This document shows positions 8,523 to 17,033 of a DNA stretch of 64,000 nt, piece by piece; the stretch's first letter is position 1; every line of letters starts with the position of its first letter. The notes beneath the pieces are model-generated. The model was not told the origin of the DNA. It searched no databases and was given only the letters and a program-made list of their open reading frames with translations. Where the stretch lies: NCBI GenBank assembly GCA_965246945.1, contig CBDFFW010000001.1, positions 372,001 to 436,000 of the forward strand. Reading direction: 5' to 3'. The translations under genes were made by a program, and so were the position numbers. This DNA comes from CBDFFW01 sp965246945. GTDB lineage: Bacteria > Pseudomonadota > Alphaproteobacteria > UBA11073.

Positions 8523-9226
8523 CTCAGCAACTTAGCTTGCCTGCCGCTGATCTGCAACCAGGGCTTTATTTGGTCGCGACCCCCATTGGCAATTTGGCGG
8601 ATATTTCCTTGCGTGCGCTCAGTGTACTCGCCGCTTGCGATGTCATTGCTTGTGAAGATACGCGGCATACCGCCAAATTACTGCAGCATTACGAGTTGCA
8701 TAAACCACTGGTCAGTTATCACGATCATAACGAGGCGGCGCGGTCCGGCGATTTGGTGGCGCGGATTCAAAACGGGGCGCGGGTGGCATTGTGCAGTGAT
8801 GCCGGTTGTCCAGTGATTAGCGATCCAGGTTACCGCGTGGTGCAGGCGGCGTTACAAGCAGGCGTGTTTTTAACATCAGTGCCAGGTGCAAACGCGGCGG
8901 TGACGGCATTACAGCTGAGCGGTTTGCCGCCACAGCCATTTTTGTTTGTCGGTTTCCTGCCGCCGAAAACGCATGGCCGGCAAAAACTATTTGAACGCTA
9001 TAAAGATTTTGAAGGCACGTTAATCGGCTATGAAAGCCCGCACCGGTTATTGGCTGCATTGCAAGATGCCAAAACAGTGCTGGGCGAGCGGCCCAGCGCT
9101 GTGGCGCGGGAGCTAACAAAATTATACGAAGAAGTCCCGCGCGGTACATTATCAGAGCTGATTACGCATTATAGTGCCAAGCCGATTAAAGGGGAAATTG
9201 TTCTGTTGATTGGGGCAGAAAAATAA
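8498..9226 (+). CDS. rsmI: 16S rRNA (cytidine1402-2'-O)-methyltransferase
   Basis: RsmI uses S-adenosylmethionine to methylate the ribose of C1402 in the ribosomal decoding centre. The 242-residue protein has the tetrapyrrole-methylase fold: LYLVATPIGNLADISLRAL near the N-terminus, ACEDTRHT, the SDAGCPVISDPG loop, SVPGANAAV, and the closing KGEIVLLIG. The ATG at 8498 has an aaaaggg ribosome-binding sequence but lies inside the divergent lipoprotein gene; later GTG (8507) or TTG (8537) starts are possible. yraN starts within its stop codon. Confidence 0.9.
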   Translation: MSLVPNSSSQQLSLPAADLQPGLYLVATPIGNLADISLRALSVLAACDVIACEDTRHTAKLLQHYELHKPLVSYHDHNEAARSGDLVARIQNGARVALCSDAGCPVISDPGYRVVQAALQAGVFLTSVPGANAAVTALQLSGLPPQPFLFVGFLPPKTHGRQKLFERYKDFEGTLIGYESPHRLLAALQDAKTVLGERPSAVARELTKLYEEVPRGTLSELITHYSAKPIKGEIVLLIGAEK

Positions 9227-9588
9227 TGGCCAAGCCAACTAACTATGCTCGTGGCTTATCTGCAGAATGGTTGGCACTAGTGTGGTTATCGTTGAAAGGT
9301 TACCGAATTGTGCGGTGGCGGTATAAGCAAGCTTTGGGCGAAATTGATTTGCTGGTGAGTAAAAATAAATTACTAGCGGTCGTGGAAGTGAAGGCACGCA
9401 CCAATTCAGCGCAAGCTTTAGCGGCGATGCCGCCCAAGGCATGGCAGCGGCATCAACGGGCAGTCTTGCGTTTTGTGCAGCAGCATCCTTACTATCAAAA
9501 CCATGTTATCCGGTTTGATCTGGTCGCGCTGGCGCCCCGCCATTTTCCGCAGCATCTGCGCGATGTGTGGCGGCCTGGTTTTGCTTAG
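9226..9588 (+). CDS. yraN: YraN-family (UPF0102) nuclease-fold protein
   Basis: The 120-residue length and the motif GEIDLLVSKNKLLAVVEVKAR match the UPF0102 family, which has a PD-(D/E)XK nuclease-like core: the Asp in EID and the Glu-x-Lys in VEVKAR are the expected catalytic residues. Its biochemical activity is not well established. The start overlaps the rsmI stop (TAATG), indicating translational coupling, an arrangement conserved in many proteobacteria. The 3' end is overlapped by the bamD signal-peptide region. Confidence 0.9.
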   Translation: MAKPTNYARGLSAEWLALVWLSLKGYRIVRWRYKQALGEIDLLVSKNKLLAVVEVKARTNSAQALAAMPPKAWQRHQRAVLRFVQQHPYYQNHVIRFDLVALAPRHFPQHLRDVWRPGFA

Positions 9589-10303
9589 CCTAGCCGCCTG
9601 CGCCAATGATGAAAAAGATGCCGAAGCCGAACGGCCGCCTGAAGTGATTTATAAAAGCGCGCAAGCCAAATTCGCCGATGAAGATTATACGGCGGCGGCC
9701 AAAGAATTTGAGGAAGTGGAGCGCCAGCATCCTTATTCCGCACTGGCCACCGATGCCGAATTGAATGCTGCTTTTAGTTATTATAATGCACTGAAATATA
9801 ATGAGGCGATTGGCGCGCTCGATAATTTTATTCAGCTGCACCCCAATCATAAAGATATCGCCTATGCTTATTATTTGCGGGCTTTGTGTTACTATGAACA
9901 GATTGTTGATATTACGCGCGATCAAACTGCGACCAATGAAGCATTAGATGATCTTGCTGATATCGTGCGCCGTTTTCCAAGCACGCATTATGCGCGGGAT
10001 GCCCAGTTTAAAATCGACCTGGCCAAAGATCATCTAGCTGGCAAGGAAATGTTGATCGGCCGGTATTATCTAAAGCGCGGTTTATATGAAGCAGCGGCTG
10101 AGCGGTTTATCGGTGTGGTAAAAGATTATCAAACCACCAATCAAGCGCCGGAAGCATTATACCGGTTAGTGGAAGTCGATTTGGCCTTAGGTATCCGCGA
10201 TGAAGCGGAACGTTATGGTGCCGTATTGGGTTACAATTATCCGAATAGTGATTGGTATCAAAAGGGGTATGCGCTGTTGAATTTTAAGAAGAAAAAATCG
10301 TAA
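9503..10303 (+). CDS. bamD: Outer-membrane assembly lipoprotein BamD
   Basis: BamD is the essential TPR lipoprotein of the BAM complex that inserts beta-barrel proteins into the outer membrane. After the lipobox (LAAC, Cys33 with this start) come TPR-like repeats, for example YKSAQAKFADEDYTAAAKEF and YNEAIGALDNFIQLHP, and the family segment YYEQIVDITRDQ. The ATG at 9503 is preferred because it gives the signal peptide a positively charged n-region (RWRPAIFR); the ATG at 9563 would leave no charge before the hydrophobic core. This makes an 86-base overlap with yraN. Confidence 0.9.
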   Translation: MLSGLIWSRWRPAIFRSICAMCGGLVLLSLAACANDEKDAEAERPPEVIYKSAQAKFADEDYTAAAKEFEEVERQHPYSALATDAELNAAFSYYNALKYNEAIGALDNFIQLHPNHKDIAYAYYLRALCYYEQIVDITRDQTATNEALDDLADIVRRFPSTHYARDAQFKIDLAKDHLAGKEMLIGRYYLKRGLYEAAAERFIGVVKDYQTTNQAPEALYRLVEVDLALGIRDEAERYGAVLGYNYPNSDWYQKGYALLNFKKKKS

Positions 10304-11101
10304 TTATAAATTTAAATCCAACATAAGCGGCACATGATCGGAAGGTTGTAACCAGCTACGGCAATCGCGCGCGATAGCGCTGGCAGTGGCATGTGGCACT
10401 AACTCAGGCGTGATCCAAATATGGTCGAGGCGGCGGCCGCGGTTGCTGGCGGCCCAATCGGCGGCGCGATAGCTCCACCAGGTGTAGAATTTTTCGGGCT
10501 CAGGATGATGCTGGCGCACGATATCCACCCAGCCGATTGAATCTTGCATGGCTTTAAAACGGGTAATTTCAGGTTCGGTATGCGAAACTACGTGGCGCAT
10601 TTGTTTATGCGACCAGACATCGTGTTCAAGCGGTGCAATATTCAAATCGCCGACTAAAATCATGGGCTTGTTGGCTTGTGCGTAAGCTTCCGGCCACCAA
10701 GTGGTCAGCTCTTCCACGAAATCCAATTTATGTTTAAATTTCACATTTTGTTCAGGATCGGGCAGATCGCCGCCAGCCGGAATATAAACATTATGCAGAA
10801 TGAAATCGCCAAAATCAGCGCTAATATGGCGGCAATCTTCCTTACCGCAGCGCACATAACGCTGCGGAATGGTAAATGGGCGTTTGCTGGCGATACACAC
10901 GCCGTTATAACCTTTCATGCCAATATAATATTCGTGGACGAAACCCATGGTACGAATGGCTTCCAGCGGAAAATGTTCGTCCGGCGTTTTCGTTTCTTGC
11001 AGGCAAAGAATATCAGGTTGATATTGCTGGCAAAAATCAGCCACGAGGCTAATTCGCAGGCGGACAGAATTAATATTCCAGGTAACCAGTCTGAGTGCCA
11101 T
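10304..11101 (-). CDS. xthA: Exodeoxyribonuclease III, first copy
   Basis: Members of the exonuclease III/AP-endonuclease family cut DNA at abasic sites in base-excision repair. The 265-residue protein carries all the metal and catalytic motifs: TWNINSVRLR, LCLQETKTPD, YNGVCIASK, VYIPAGGDLPDPEQN, GDLNIAP, RRLDHIWIT and SDHVPLMLDL. It differs considerably from the second copy 0.8 kb away (11932-12723), so the two are ancient paralogues, not a recent duplication. It is convergent with bamD, whose stop adjoins its own. Confidence 0.92.
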   Translation of the reverse strand: MALRLVTWNINSVRLRISLVADFCQQYQPDILCLQETKTPDEHFPLEAIRTMGFVHEYYIGMKGYNGVCIASKRPFTIPQRYVRCGKEDCRHISADFGDFILHNVYIPAGGDLPDPEQNVKFKHKLDFVEELTTWWPEAYAQANKPMILVGDLNIAPLEHDVWSHKQMRHVVSHTEPEITRFKAMQDSIGWVDIVRQHHPEPEKFYTWWSYRAADWAASNRGRRLDHIWITPELVPHATASAIARDCRSWLQPSDHVPLMLDLNL

Positions 11102-11148
11102 GCATGAAATTATTTAGTTGCAGGACAAATTGCGATATAAATTTTTGT

Positions 11149-11364
11149 ATGCGTGCAGAACCGGCAATTTTGAGTGGGATTGGATTATTCAACTTCTGTG
11201 CCAGTATTGTTACTGCTGCGCAAAGCCATAATAATGCCAGTAGCTGGTTTTTTAGTATTGCATGTGGATTTATGCTGGTTACCGCTATAGATGCCCGTTT
11301 GGCATGGCATGAAGCGAAATATAATGGACAACAAAAAAGGGATGACAAATCGCCATCCCTCTAA
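11149..11364 (+). CDS. Possible small membrane protein
   Basis: The frame encodes about 71 residues from the ATG at 11149, with two hydrophobic segments (ILSGIGLFNFCASIVTA and WFFSIACGFMLVTAI) and a charged tail. An upstream ATG in the same frame (11095) would overlap xthA. The last codons run through the hairpin that serves as terminator for the convergent lipoprotein gene, which counts against it. No family is recognised and there is no clear ribosome-binding site. Confidence 0.35.
   Translation: MRAEPAILSGIGLFNFCASIVTAAQSHNNASSWFFSIACGFMLVTAIDARLAWHEAKYNGQQKRDDKSPSL
11333..11359 (-). terminator. Rho-independent terminator of the 17-kDa-like gene
   Basis: Read on the minus strand, GGGATG and CATCCC form a 6-bp stem around a 9-base loop, followed directly by six Ts. 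It lies 22 bases past the stop of the lipoprotein gene at 11382. Confidence 0.75.
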
Positions 11365-11381
11365 TTTGGAATTAACTAAAG

Positions 11382-11861
11382 TTAGTTAACAATCTGCCAT
11401 TGCCCATCTGGGGCGCGGCAGGCTTGGCCATACGCTTTTTGTGATTGGCCGCCGACGACAATGGTTTGTTGAAATTCACGGCAATAAGCGCCTGATGTAT
11501 CAGTTCCTTCACGCACTGGCACCACAGTACCGGAATTACCGCTTTGCGGGTTGTTCCAGCTAATCTGTTTGCCAATTGGGGCAGTGTAAGCCTGCGTACT
11601 GGCAGTATTTAAGGCTGCTTTATCAGCACTATCCAAAGACTTGCCAATTTCTGAACCAAGCAAGCCGCCCAATAACACACCCGCGCCAGTGGCCCATAAG
11701 CGACCTGATCCTTTACCAACTTGTGATCCTAATAGACCGCCGCCAAGCGCGCCTGCGCCGGTTCCGATGGTTTGTTTGGTGCCCCAATCATTGGTTGATT
11801 GGCAAGCCACCAAGCCTAATAAGGCGACGCTGGCAATAATGGCCGAAAGAATTTTTTGCAT
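11382..11861 (-). CDS. 17-kDa-antigen-like glycine-zipper outer-membrane lipoprotein
   Basis: The 159-residue protein starts with a lipoprotein signal (lipobox GLVAC, Cys20). It then has a glycine zipper (GTGAGALGGGLLGSQVGKG and GAGVLLGGLLGSEIGKSLD), which in the Rickettsia 17-kDa surface antigen family inserts as a hairpin in the outer membrane. The C-terminal domain ends with GAYCREFQQTIVVGG, AYGQACRAPDGQWQIVN, the RT0821/Lpp0805 surface-protein signature with two cysteines. Function in the family is unknown beyond surface location. It has its own terminator. The secreted protein at 22315 carries the same C-terminal domain. Confidence 0.88.
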   Translation of the reverse strand: MQKILSAIIASVALLGLVACQSTNDWGTKQTIGTGAGALGGGLLGSQVGKGSGRLWATGAGVLLGGLLGSEIGKSLDSADKAALNTASTQAYTAPIGKQISWNNPQSGNSGTVVPVREGTDTSGAYCREFQQTIVVGGQSQKAYGQACRAPDGQWQIVN

Positions 11862-11931
11862 GTGTTTGCTCCGTGATGATGAAATTATGCCTTAATTGTA
11901 AAAAAATGCAGCAGTTAATTTTTGGCAATAA

Positions 11932-12723
11932 TTAATCCAGCAACTCGGTCATGATGACTGTGTGGTCAGATGGACTAGGTGCCGCACGCGGATTGGTATC
12001 AATGGTGCAGGTTTGCAAGCGGTCAGCCAATGCGGGCGAAAGCAAAACATGGTCAATGCGAATACCGTCATTCCGCGGCCAGGCATTGCCAGTATAATCC
12101 CAAAAAGTGAATTCCTGTTTGTTGCCATGCAAGGACCGCCAGGCATCGGTTAAGCCACTGTTTAATTGGGTTTGATACCATTGTTTAACAGGCATTTGAA
12201 ATAAAGCATCATGGCGCCATTCGGCGGGATTGCGGCAATCGATATCGGCGGGAATGATGTTGAAATCGCCCAAGACAACAAAGGGTGTATGGGCTTTCAA
12301 TAATGTCTGCAGACGCGTTTGCAATGCGGCTAGCCAAGCTAGCTTATAATCATATTTTTCGGTGCCCAGCGGATTACCATTCGGCGCATAAATGTTAATC
12401 ACATGCCAGCCTTGCGTGGTTTGCACTTCCAGATAACGTGCTTGGATGAATGGCATATTCATTTGAACTTCTGGTGCGCCAGGCAATTCCGCATAGATTA
12501 CTTTCACCGGTGCTTTGCTTAAAATGGCCACACCATTATATGCTTTTTGCCCGACCACTTCCGCTTGGTAGCCGAGCGCTTGAAAGCGGGCAGCCGGAAA
12601 ATTTGCCGCTTCACCTTTCAATTCCTGCAAACACAGAATATCGGCTTGCTGTTCGCCCAGCCAGTTTTCGACCGCGTCGGCCCGCATTTTGATTGAATTG
12701 ACATTCCAGCTGGCGATTTTCAT
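11932..12723 (-). CDS. xthA: Exodeoxyribonuclease III, second copy
   Basis: This 263-residue paralogue has WNVNSIKMR, LCLQELKGE, YNGVAILSK, NIYAPNGNPLGTEK, GDFNIIPADID, IRIDHVLLS and SDHTVIMTEL, which cover the catalytic Asp, Glu, Asn and His of the family. The NIYAPNGN signature is that of the common alphaproteobacterial XthA, so this copy is the more likely housekeeping AP endonuclease. truB starts 23 bases beyond its start on the opposite strand, so the two share a divergent promoter region. Confidence 0.92.
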   Translation of the reverse strand: MKIASWNVNSIKMRADAVENWLGEQQADILCLQELKGEAANFPAARFQALGYQAEVVGQKAYNGVAILSKAPVKVIYAELPGAPEVQMNMPFIQARYLEVQTTQGWHVINIYAPNGNPLGTEKYDYKLAWLAALQTRLQTLLKAHTPFVVLGDFNIIPADIDCRNPAEWRHDALFQMPVKQWYQTQLNSGLTDAWRSLHGNKQEFTFWDYTGNAWPRNDGIRIDHVLLSPALADRLQTCTIDTNPRAAPSPSDHTVIMTELLD

Positions 12724-12746
12724 TGCCTATCATGTAAACCGGTTTA

Positions 12747-13523
12747 ATGGAACGCGCCAAGCCTTGTGGTTTTCTGGTGATTGATAAGCCGCTGGGCTTA
12801 AGCAGTTTTGCCGCGCTGAATCCGATTAAACGGGCACTCCGCCAATGGCAATTGCAGGATCATCCGCTCGGGATAAAGAAACCCAATCCCATTAAAGTTG
12901 GCCATGCCGGTACGCTTGACCCATTGGCCAGCGGGATTTTAACCGTGGCCATTGGCGCCGCAACCAAACAGATTTACCAACTGCAGGATGCGGATAAAGA
13001 TTATGTTTTTACCATTCGGTGGGGCGTGGCGACGAGCACTGAAGATGCCGAAGGTGAAGTCGTTGATGAAAGTACTGTGCGGCCCAGCGAAGCAGATATT
13101 TTAAAAATATTGCCGCAATTTATCGGCACTGTGCAGCAAGTACCCTCAAGCTATTCAGCCATTAAGGTTGATGGCCAACGGGCTTATAGTTTGGCCCGTA
13201 ATGGGCAAACGGTGGCATTGGCGGCGCGGCCAGTTGAAATTCACACATTGCAGCTTGTTGATATGCCGGATGCCGATTACGCCCAGTTTGTGGTGACTTG
13301 CGGCAAAGGGACTTATGTGCGGGCCTTGGCGCGGGATTTGGCGATTGCATTGGGCAGTTGCGGGCATTTAAGCGCTTTGCGGCGTACACGGGTCGGGCCG
13401 TTTGGTGAAAAAGATGCCATTGAACCCGCGAAACTATTCGACATATGGCCAGATTGGGCTTATTTATCGCCACAGCTTAAGCAATTACCGCAGCTGGACG
13501 ACATCCTAGCTACCGGCGCATAA
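12747..13523 (+). CDS. truB: tRNA pseudouridine(55) synthase TruB
   Basis: TruB makes pseudouridine 55 in the T loop of tRNAs. The 258-residue protein has the N-terminal GFLVIDKPLGLSS, the catalytic loop GHAGTLDPLASGIL with Asp58, SSYSAIKVDGQRAY and the C-terminal GTYVRALARDLA...LRRTRVGPF. It is shorter than most (about 300 residues) because the C-terminal PUA-like region is reduced. It is followed 22 bases later by rpsO, the conserved truB-rpsO-pnp order. Confidence 0.93.
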   Translation: MERAKPCGFLVIDKPLGLSSFAALNPIKRALRQWQLQDHPLGIKKPNPIKVGHAGTLDPLASGILTVAIGAATKQIYQLQDADKDYVFTIRWGVATSTEDAEGEVVDESTVRPSEADILKILPQFIGTVQQVPSSYSAIKVDGQRAYSLARNGQTVALAARPVEIHTLQLVDMPDADYAQFVVTCGKGTYVRALARDLAIALGSCGHLSALRRTRVGPFGEKDAIEPAKLFDIWPDWAYLSPQLKQLPQLDDILATGA

Positions 13524-13545
13524 GCCTTTAACCAAAGGAGATCTG

Positions 13546-13815
13546 ATGTCGATTACCAAAGAACGCACCAATGAATTGGTGCAAGAATTCGGCAAAACTG
13601 CCACTGATAGTGGTTCTGCTGAAGTGCAAGTGGCGATTTTAACTGAGCGCATTCAAAACCTGACCGGCCATATGAATATTCACAAAAAAGATGTGCATAG
13701 CCGCCGTGGGTTGTTGATCCTGGTGGGTCAGCGCCGCCGCTTGCTGGACTATTTAAAAGGTAAGAGCGTTGATCGTTATACCAAATTGATTGAGCGTTTA
13801 GGTTTGCGTCGTTAA
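13546..13815 (+). CDS. rpsO: 30S ribosomal protein S15
   Basis: The 89-residue protein is full length, starting MSITKERTNELVQEFG and containing the S15 signature GSAEVQVAILTERIQNLTGH and the basic RRGLLILVGQRRRLLDYL. It binds helices 20-22 of 16S rRNA. The start is preceded by a strong aaaggag ribosome-binding sequence. A terminator follows, separating it in part from pnp. Confidence 0.97.
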   Translation: MSITKERTNELVQEFGKTATDSGSAEVQVAILTERIQNLTGHMNIHKKDVHSRRGLLILVGQRRRLLDYLKGKSVDRYTKLIERLGLRR

Positions 13816-13838
13816 CCCAAATAATTTTGTTAAAATAA

Positions 13839-13861
13839 AGGCAGCTACGGCTGCCTTTTTT
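13839..13861 (+). terminator. Rho-independent terminator after rpsO
   Basis: AGGCAGC and GCTGCCT form a perfect 7-bp stem around TACG, followed by five Ts. It lies 23 bases past the rpsO stop. Confidence 0.85.
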
Positions 13862-14049
13862 ATTGAATGATTGCTTTTATCAGCATTTGCCGTCACATAT
13901 AAGCCAAGGGTGACGGAGCTCAACAGAAACTTAAGCGCAATCTAAGCTTGTGTTTTGGCTTCTGCTGGCATTGGCCGTTTTCCCTTGAAAACCTAACTTA
14001 ACTCGGCTTAGTCGCAAGGCGGCGAGCTGTCATATCTATTGAGAGACAC
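13862..14049 (+). promoter_or_regulatory. pnp: Long untranslated leader of pnp with hairpin
   Basis: There is no credible gene in this gap of nearly 190 bases. It contains a hairpin with stem CCGTCAC (13890-13896) and GTGACGG (13910-13916). In E. coli the pnp leader hairpin is cut by RNase III and then attacked by PNPase, giving autoregulation. A similar role here is inference from position and structure. The pnp start is preceded by a gagagaca ribosome-binding sequence. Confidence 0.45.
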
Positions 14050-16470
14050 ATGTTTAACATCACTAAAACTGAACTTACTTGGGCGGGTAAACCGCTAACG
14101 CTGGAAACTGGCCGAATTGCTCGCCAGGCTGATAGTGCCGTGCTGGTTACTTACGGCGAAACGGTAGTGTTGTGCACCGTAGTGGCGGCAAAATCGGTCA
14201 AACCTGGCCAGGATTTCTTTCCATTAACGGTGAATTATCAGGAAAAAGCATATGCCGCTGGTAAAATTCCAGGCAGCTTCCATAAACGCGAAGGTCAACC
14301 TTCGGCTGCGGAAACACTTGTCTGCCGGTTGATCGACCGGCCTATCCGCCCGTTATTCCCCGCTGGTTTTTATAACGAAGTACAAGTGGTGGCGACCGTG
14401 TTGCAGCATGATATGCAAACGCAATCGGATATCGCGGCGTTGATTGGCACCTCGGCTGCATTGACCTTATCTGGTGTCCCATTCATGGGCCCAGTGGGCG
14501 CAGCGCGCGTGGGCTATATCAATGGCGAATTTGTTTTGAACCCCAGCATTGAGCAACAAAAAGATAGCAGCTTAGATTTGGTGGTTGCAGGGACGCAAGA
14601 AGGCGTGCTGATGGTTGAATCCGAAGCCAAAGAATTATCGGAAGAGCAAATGTTGCAAGCCGTGATGTTCGGCTGGCAGGGTTTCCAACCGGTCATCAAT
14701 GCGATTATTCAAATGGCGGAAAAAGCGGCGAAAGATCCATGGGAAATTCCAGCCCTCCCATATGACAAAGCGGCCTTGAAATCAGCCATCGCCTCTGAAC
14801 ATGGCGAAGCCCTAAAATTGGCTTACCAAATTACCCAAAAAGCCGAACGTTATGCCGCCGTGGGCATTGCCAAAACAGCGGCTAAAACCGCACTAGCTGA
14901 TGCTTTTGAAGAACAGCATATTGCCAGTGCCTTCAAAGAAGTGGAAGCAGATGTGGTGCGCGGGAACATCCTGGCCGGCACTAACCGGATTGATGGACGC
15001 GATACCAAAACCGTGCGCCCGATTGTGGCGGAAGTAGGCGTTTTACCGCGCACACATGGTTCGGCGCTGTTCACGCGCGGCGAAACGCAAGCAATTGTAG
15101 TTGCCACATTGGGCACTGCGCAGGATGAGCAGATTATGGATGAATTGACCGGTGAATACCGCGCCAATTTCATGCTGCATTACAATTTCCCGCCATACTC
15201 AGTCGGCGAAACCGGCCGGATGGGGGCACCAGGCCGCCGCGAAGTTGGACACGGTAAACTTGCTTGGCGCTCGATTAATCCGTTGCTGCCCGCTAAAGCG
15301 GAATTCCCTTATACGCTAAGGATCGTTTCTGAAATTACGGAATCCAACGGTTCATCGTCAATGGCGACTGTGTGTGGTACGTCATTGGCATTGATGGATG
15401 CCGGTGTGCCATTGCCGCGCCCAATTGCGGGGATCGCCATGGGTTTGATTAAAGAAGGCAATAAGTTTGCGGTGCTTTCCGATATTTTGGGGGATGAAGA
15501 TCATTTGGGTGATATGGATTTCAAAGTGGCGGGCACGTCCGAAGGGATCACCTCACTCCAGATGGATTTGAAAATTACATCGGTAACGCAAGAAATTATG
15601 CAAATCGCGTTGGCGCAAGCCAAAGATGGCCGTTTGCATATCTTGGGTGAAATGGCCAAAGCGATTACTTCGGCCCGCGCGGGTGTAAATAGCTATGCAC
15701 CACGCATCACCTCGTTCAAAATTGATAAAGATAAAATCCGCGAAGTGATTGGCAGCGGCGGGAAAGTGATCCGCGATATCGTTGAACAATCCGGTGCCAA
15801 AATTGATATCGATGATGATGGCAATGTGAGCGTGGCGGCGATTGGCCAGGATGCTGCGGATAAAGCGATTGCCTTGATCAAAGCAATTGCGTTTGATCCC
15901 GAACCATTATCCATCCACCAAGGTAAAGTGGTGAAGATTATGGAATTCGGTGCGTTCGTCAATTTCATGGGTGCCCGCGATGGTTTAGTGCATGTTTCTG
16001 AGTTAAAATCAGAACGCGTAAACCGGCCGGAAGACGTGGTGAGCGAAGGCCAAATGGTTTGGATCAAGGTTTTGGGTACGGATGACCGCGGCAAAATCAA
16101 ACTATCGATGAAGCAAGTGAACCAGGAAACGGGCGAAGACCTGCAACCGGATTACACGCCGGAAGCCGCCGCGCCGCGCCCACCCCGCGAACGGGGCGAC
16201 CGTGATGGCGGCGGCGGTAAAGGTGGTCGTGGCGGGCCACGCGGCGGTAATGACCGCGGCGGACGTGGTGGTGAACGCGGCCCACGCCGCGAACGCGGTG
16301 AAGGTTCAAACGAACCGCGTGGGGAGCGCTCCGCGGAGCGCCAGCCAGATGGCGCTGCCATTTTTGGTAATCCTGAACCCCGCGGCGAACGGGTTAAACT
16401 AGCCGATCGTCAAAACACCCAATCCGATAACAATAACGGCAACCTCAATACCGATTTTGATGCCGCTTAA
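14050..16470 (+). CDS. pnp: Polynucleotide phosphorylase with RG-rich tail
   Basis: PNPase degrades RNA 3'-to-5' by phosphorolysis and also can add tails. Two RNase PH domains (about 12-230 and 320-545) flank a helical linker; the second carries the active-site DILGDEDHLGDMDF. A KH domain follows with GSGGKVIRDIVEQSG (about 565-580), then an S1 domain (about 620-690, GAFVNFMGARDGLVHVSEL). At 806 residues it is about 95 longer than E. coli PNPase because of a tail rich in Arg-Gly and Glu-Arg (about 715-760), likely disordered and RNA- or protein-binding. It lies downstream of truB-rpsO as usual. Confidence 0.97.
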   Translation: MFNITKTELTWAGKPLTLETGRIARQADSAVLVTYGETVVLCTVVAAKSVKPGQDFFPLTVNYQEKAYAAGKIPGSFHKREGQPSAAETLVCRLIDRPIRPLFPAGFYNEVQVVATVLQHDMQTQSDIAALIGTSAALTLSGVPFMGPVGAARVGYINGEFVLNPSIEQQKDSSLDLVVAGTQEGVLMVESEAKELSEEQMLQAVMFGWQGFQPVINAIIQMAEKAAKDPWEIPALPYDKAALKSAIASEHGEALKLAYQITQKAERYAAVGIAKTAAKTALADAFEEQHIASAFKEVEADVVRGNILAGTNRIDGRDTKTVRPIVAEVGVLPRTHGSALFTRGETQAIVVATLGTAQDEQIMDELTGEYRANFMLHYNFPPYSVGETGRMGAPGRREVGHGKLAWRSINPLLPAKAEFPYTLRIVSEITESNGSSSMATVCGTSLALMDAGVPLPRPIAGIAMGLIKEGNKFAVLSDILGDEDHLGDMDFKVAGTSEGITSLQMDLKITSVTQEIMQIALAQAKDGRLHILGEMAKAITSARAGVNSYAPRITSFKIDKDKIREVIGSGGKVIRDIVEQSGAKIDIDDDGNVSVAAIGQDAADKAIALIKAIAFDPEPLSIHQGKVVKIMEFGAFVNFMGARDGLVHVSELKSERVNRPEDVVSEGQMVWIKVLGTDDRGKIKLSMKQVNQETGEDLQPDYTPEAAAPRPPRERGDRDGGGGKGGRGGPRGGNDRGGRGGERGPRRERGEGSNEPRGERSAERQPDGAAIFGNPEPRGERVKLADRQNTQSDNNNGNLNTDFDAA

Positions 16471-16478
16471 ACAAACTC

Positions 16479-16994
16479 ATGGGATCTTCTTTTCCCATTT
16501 CATTATTAGGCAGCATCCTTTTGGGTGCTGCCTTTTGTGTAATCGCATTAGTTAATTTATTTATTGCAGTATTTACGCTGCGTGCGCCCCGCTTAATTCC
16601 ATTTAAAAAAGAAAAGCGAATAACCGCTTTAAGTGCATTCATTCTTGTTGCGGCGGATACATTTTTTTGGGGAGTGATGGCCTGCCATGACATCCGTTCA
16701 CTTGCTCATCTACAACTGTGGCAAATAGGTTTAATCGTCGGTGGCATTGCCTCGATCTACGCAATTCTATTTTATTGTATTCCCTTCTTGGCTTTTAAAA
16801 AACCAGTAAAAGCCAGCACCTATGTTGCCCGAAATTTATTTCATGCATGCCTTTGTGGGTTTATCATTAGTATAATTTCTGGAAAGTTTTTTATGCTTAC
16901 CTTGATTATTGCTGAAATTCATGCCACAGCGGCCGCCATTTTATATAGCTTAATTCGCTTTTCGTTTTTTAAGAAATTAGAAACAGACAATTAG
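16479..16994 (+). CDS. Hypothetical membrane protein
   Basis: This 171-residue frame begins nine bases after pnp and encodes about five hydrophobic segments separated by short basic loops (RAPRLIPFKKEKR, FKKPVKAS) and a basic C-terminus. No family is recognised. The first segment is partly encoded by a strong terminator-like hairpin (16508-16536), and there is no ribosome-binding site before the ATG, so either the gene is read by coupling from pnp or the annotated start is doubtful. It is more AT-rich than pnp. Confidence 0.55.
   Translation: MGSSFPISLLGSILLGAAFCVIALVNLFIAVFTLRAPRLIPFKKEKRITALSAFILVAADTFFWGVMACHDIRSLAHLQLWQIGLIVGGIASIYAILFYCIPFLAFKKPVKASTYVARNLFHACLCGFIISIISGKFFMLTLIIAEIHATAAAILYSLIRFSFFKKLETDN
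16508..16536 (+). terminator. Strong hairpin after pnp, likely terminator
   Basis: AGGCAGCATCC pairs with GGGTGCTGCCT (11 bp, one G-T pair) around a TTTT loop, followed by a short run of Ts. It starts 38 bases past the pnp stop but lies within the first codons of the next membrane-protein frame. Confidence 0.65.
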
Positions 16995-17033
16995 GATTAT
17001 TGCGTTCGTATAGTAAACCCTTATTGTATCGTT

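Noticed and set aside
14514..16693. Long minus-strand frames opposite pnp
   Set aside because: They mirror the codon bias of pnp, lack ribosome-binding sites and family signatures.
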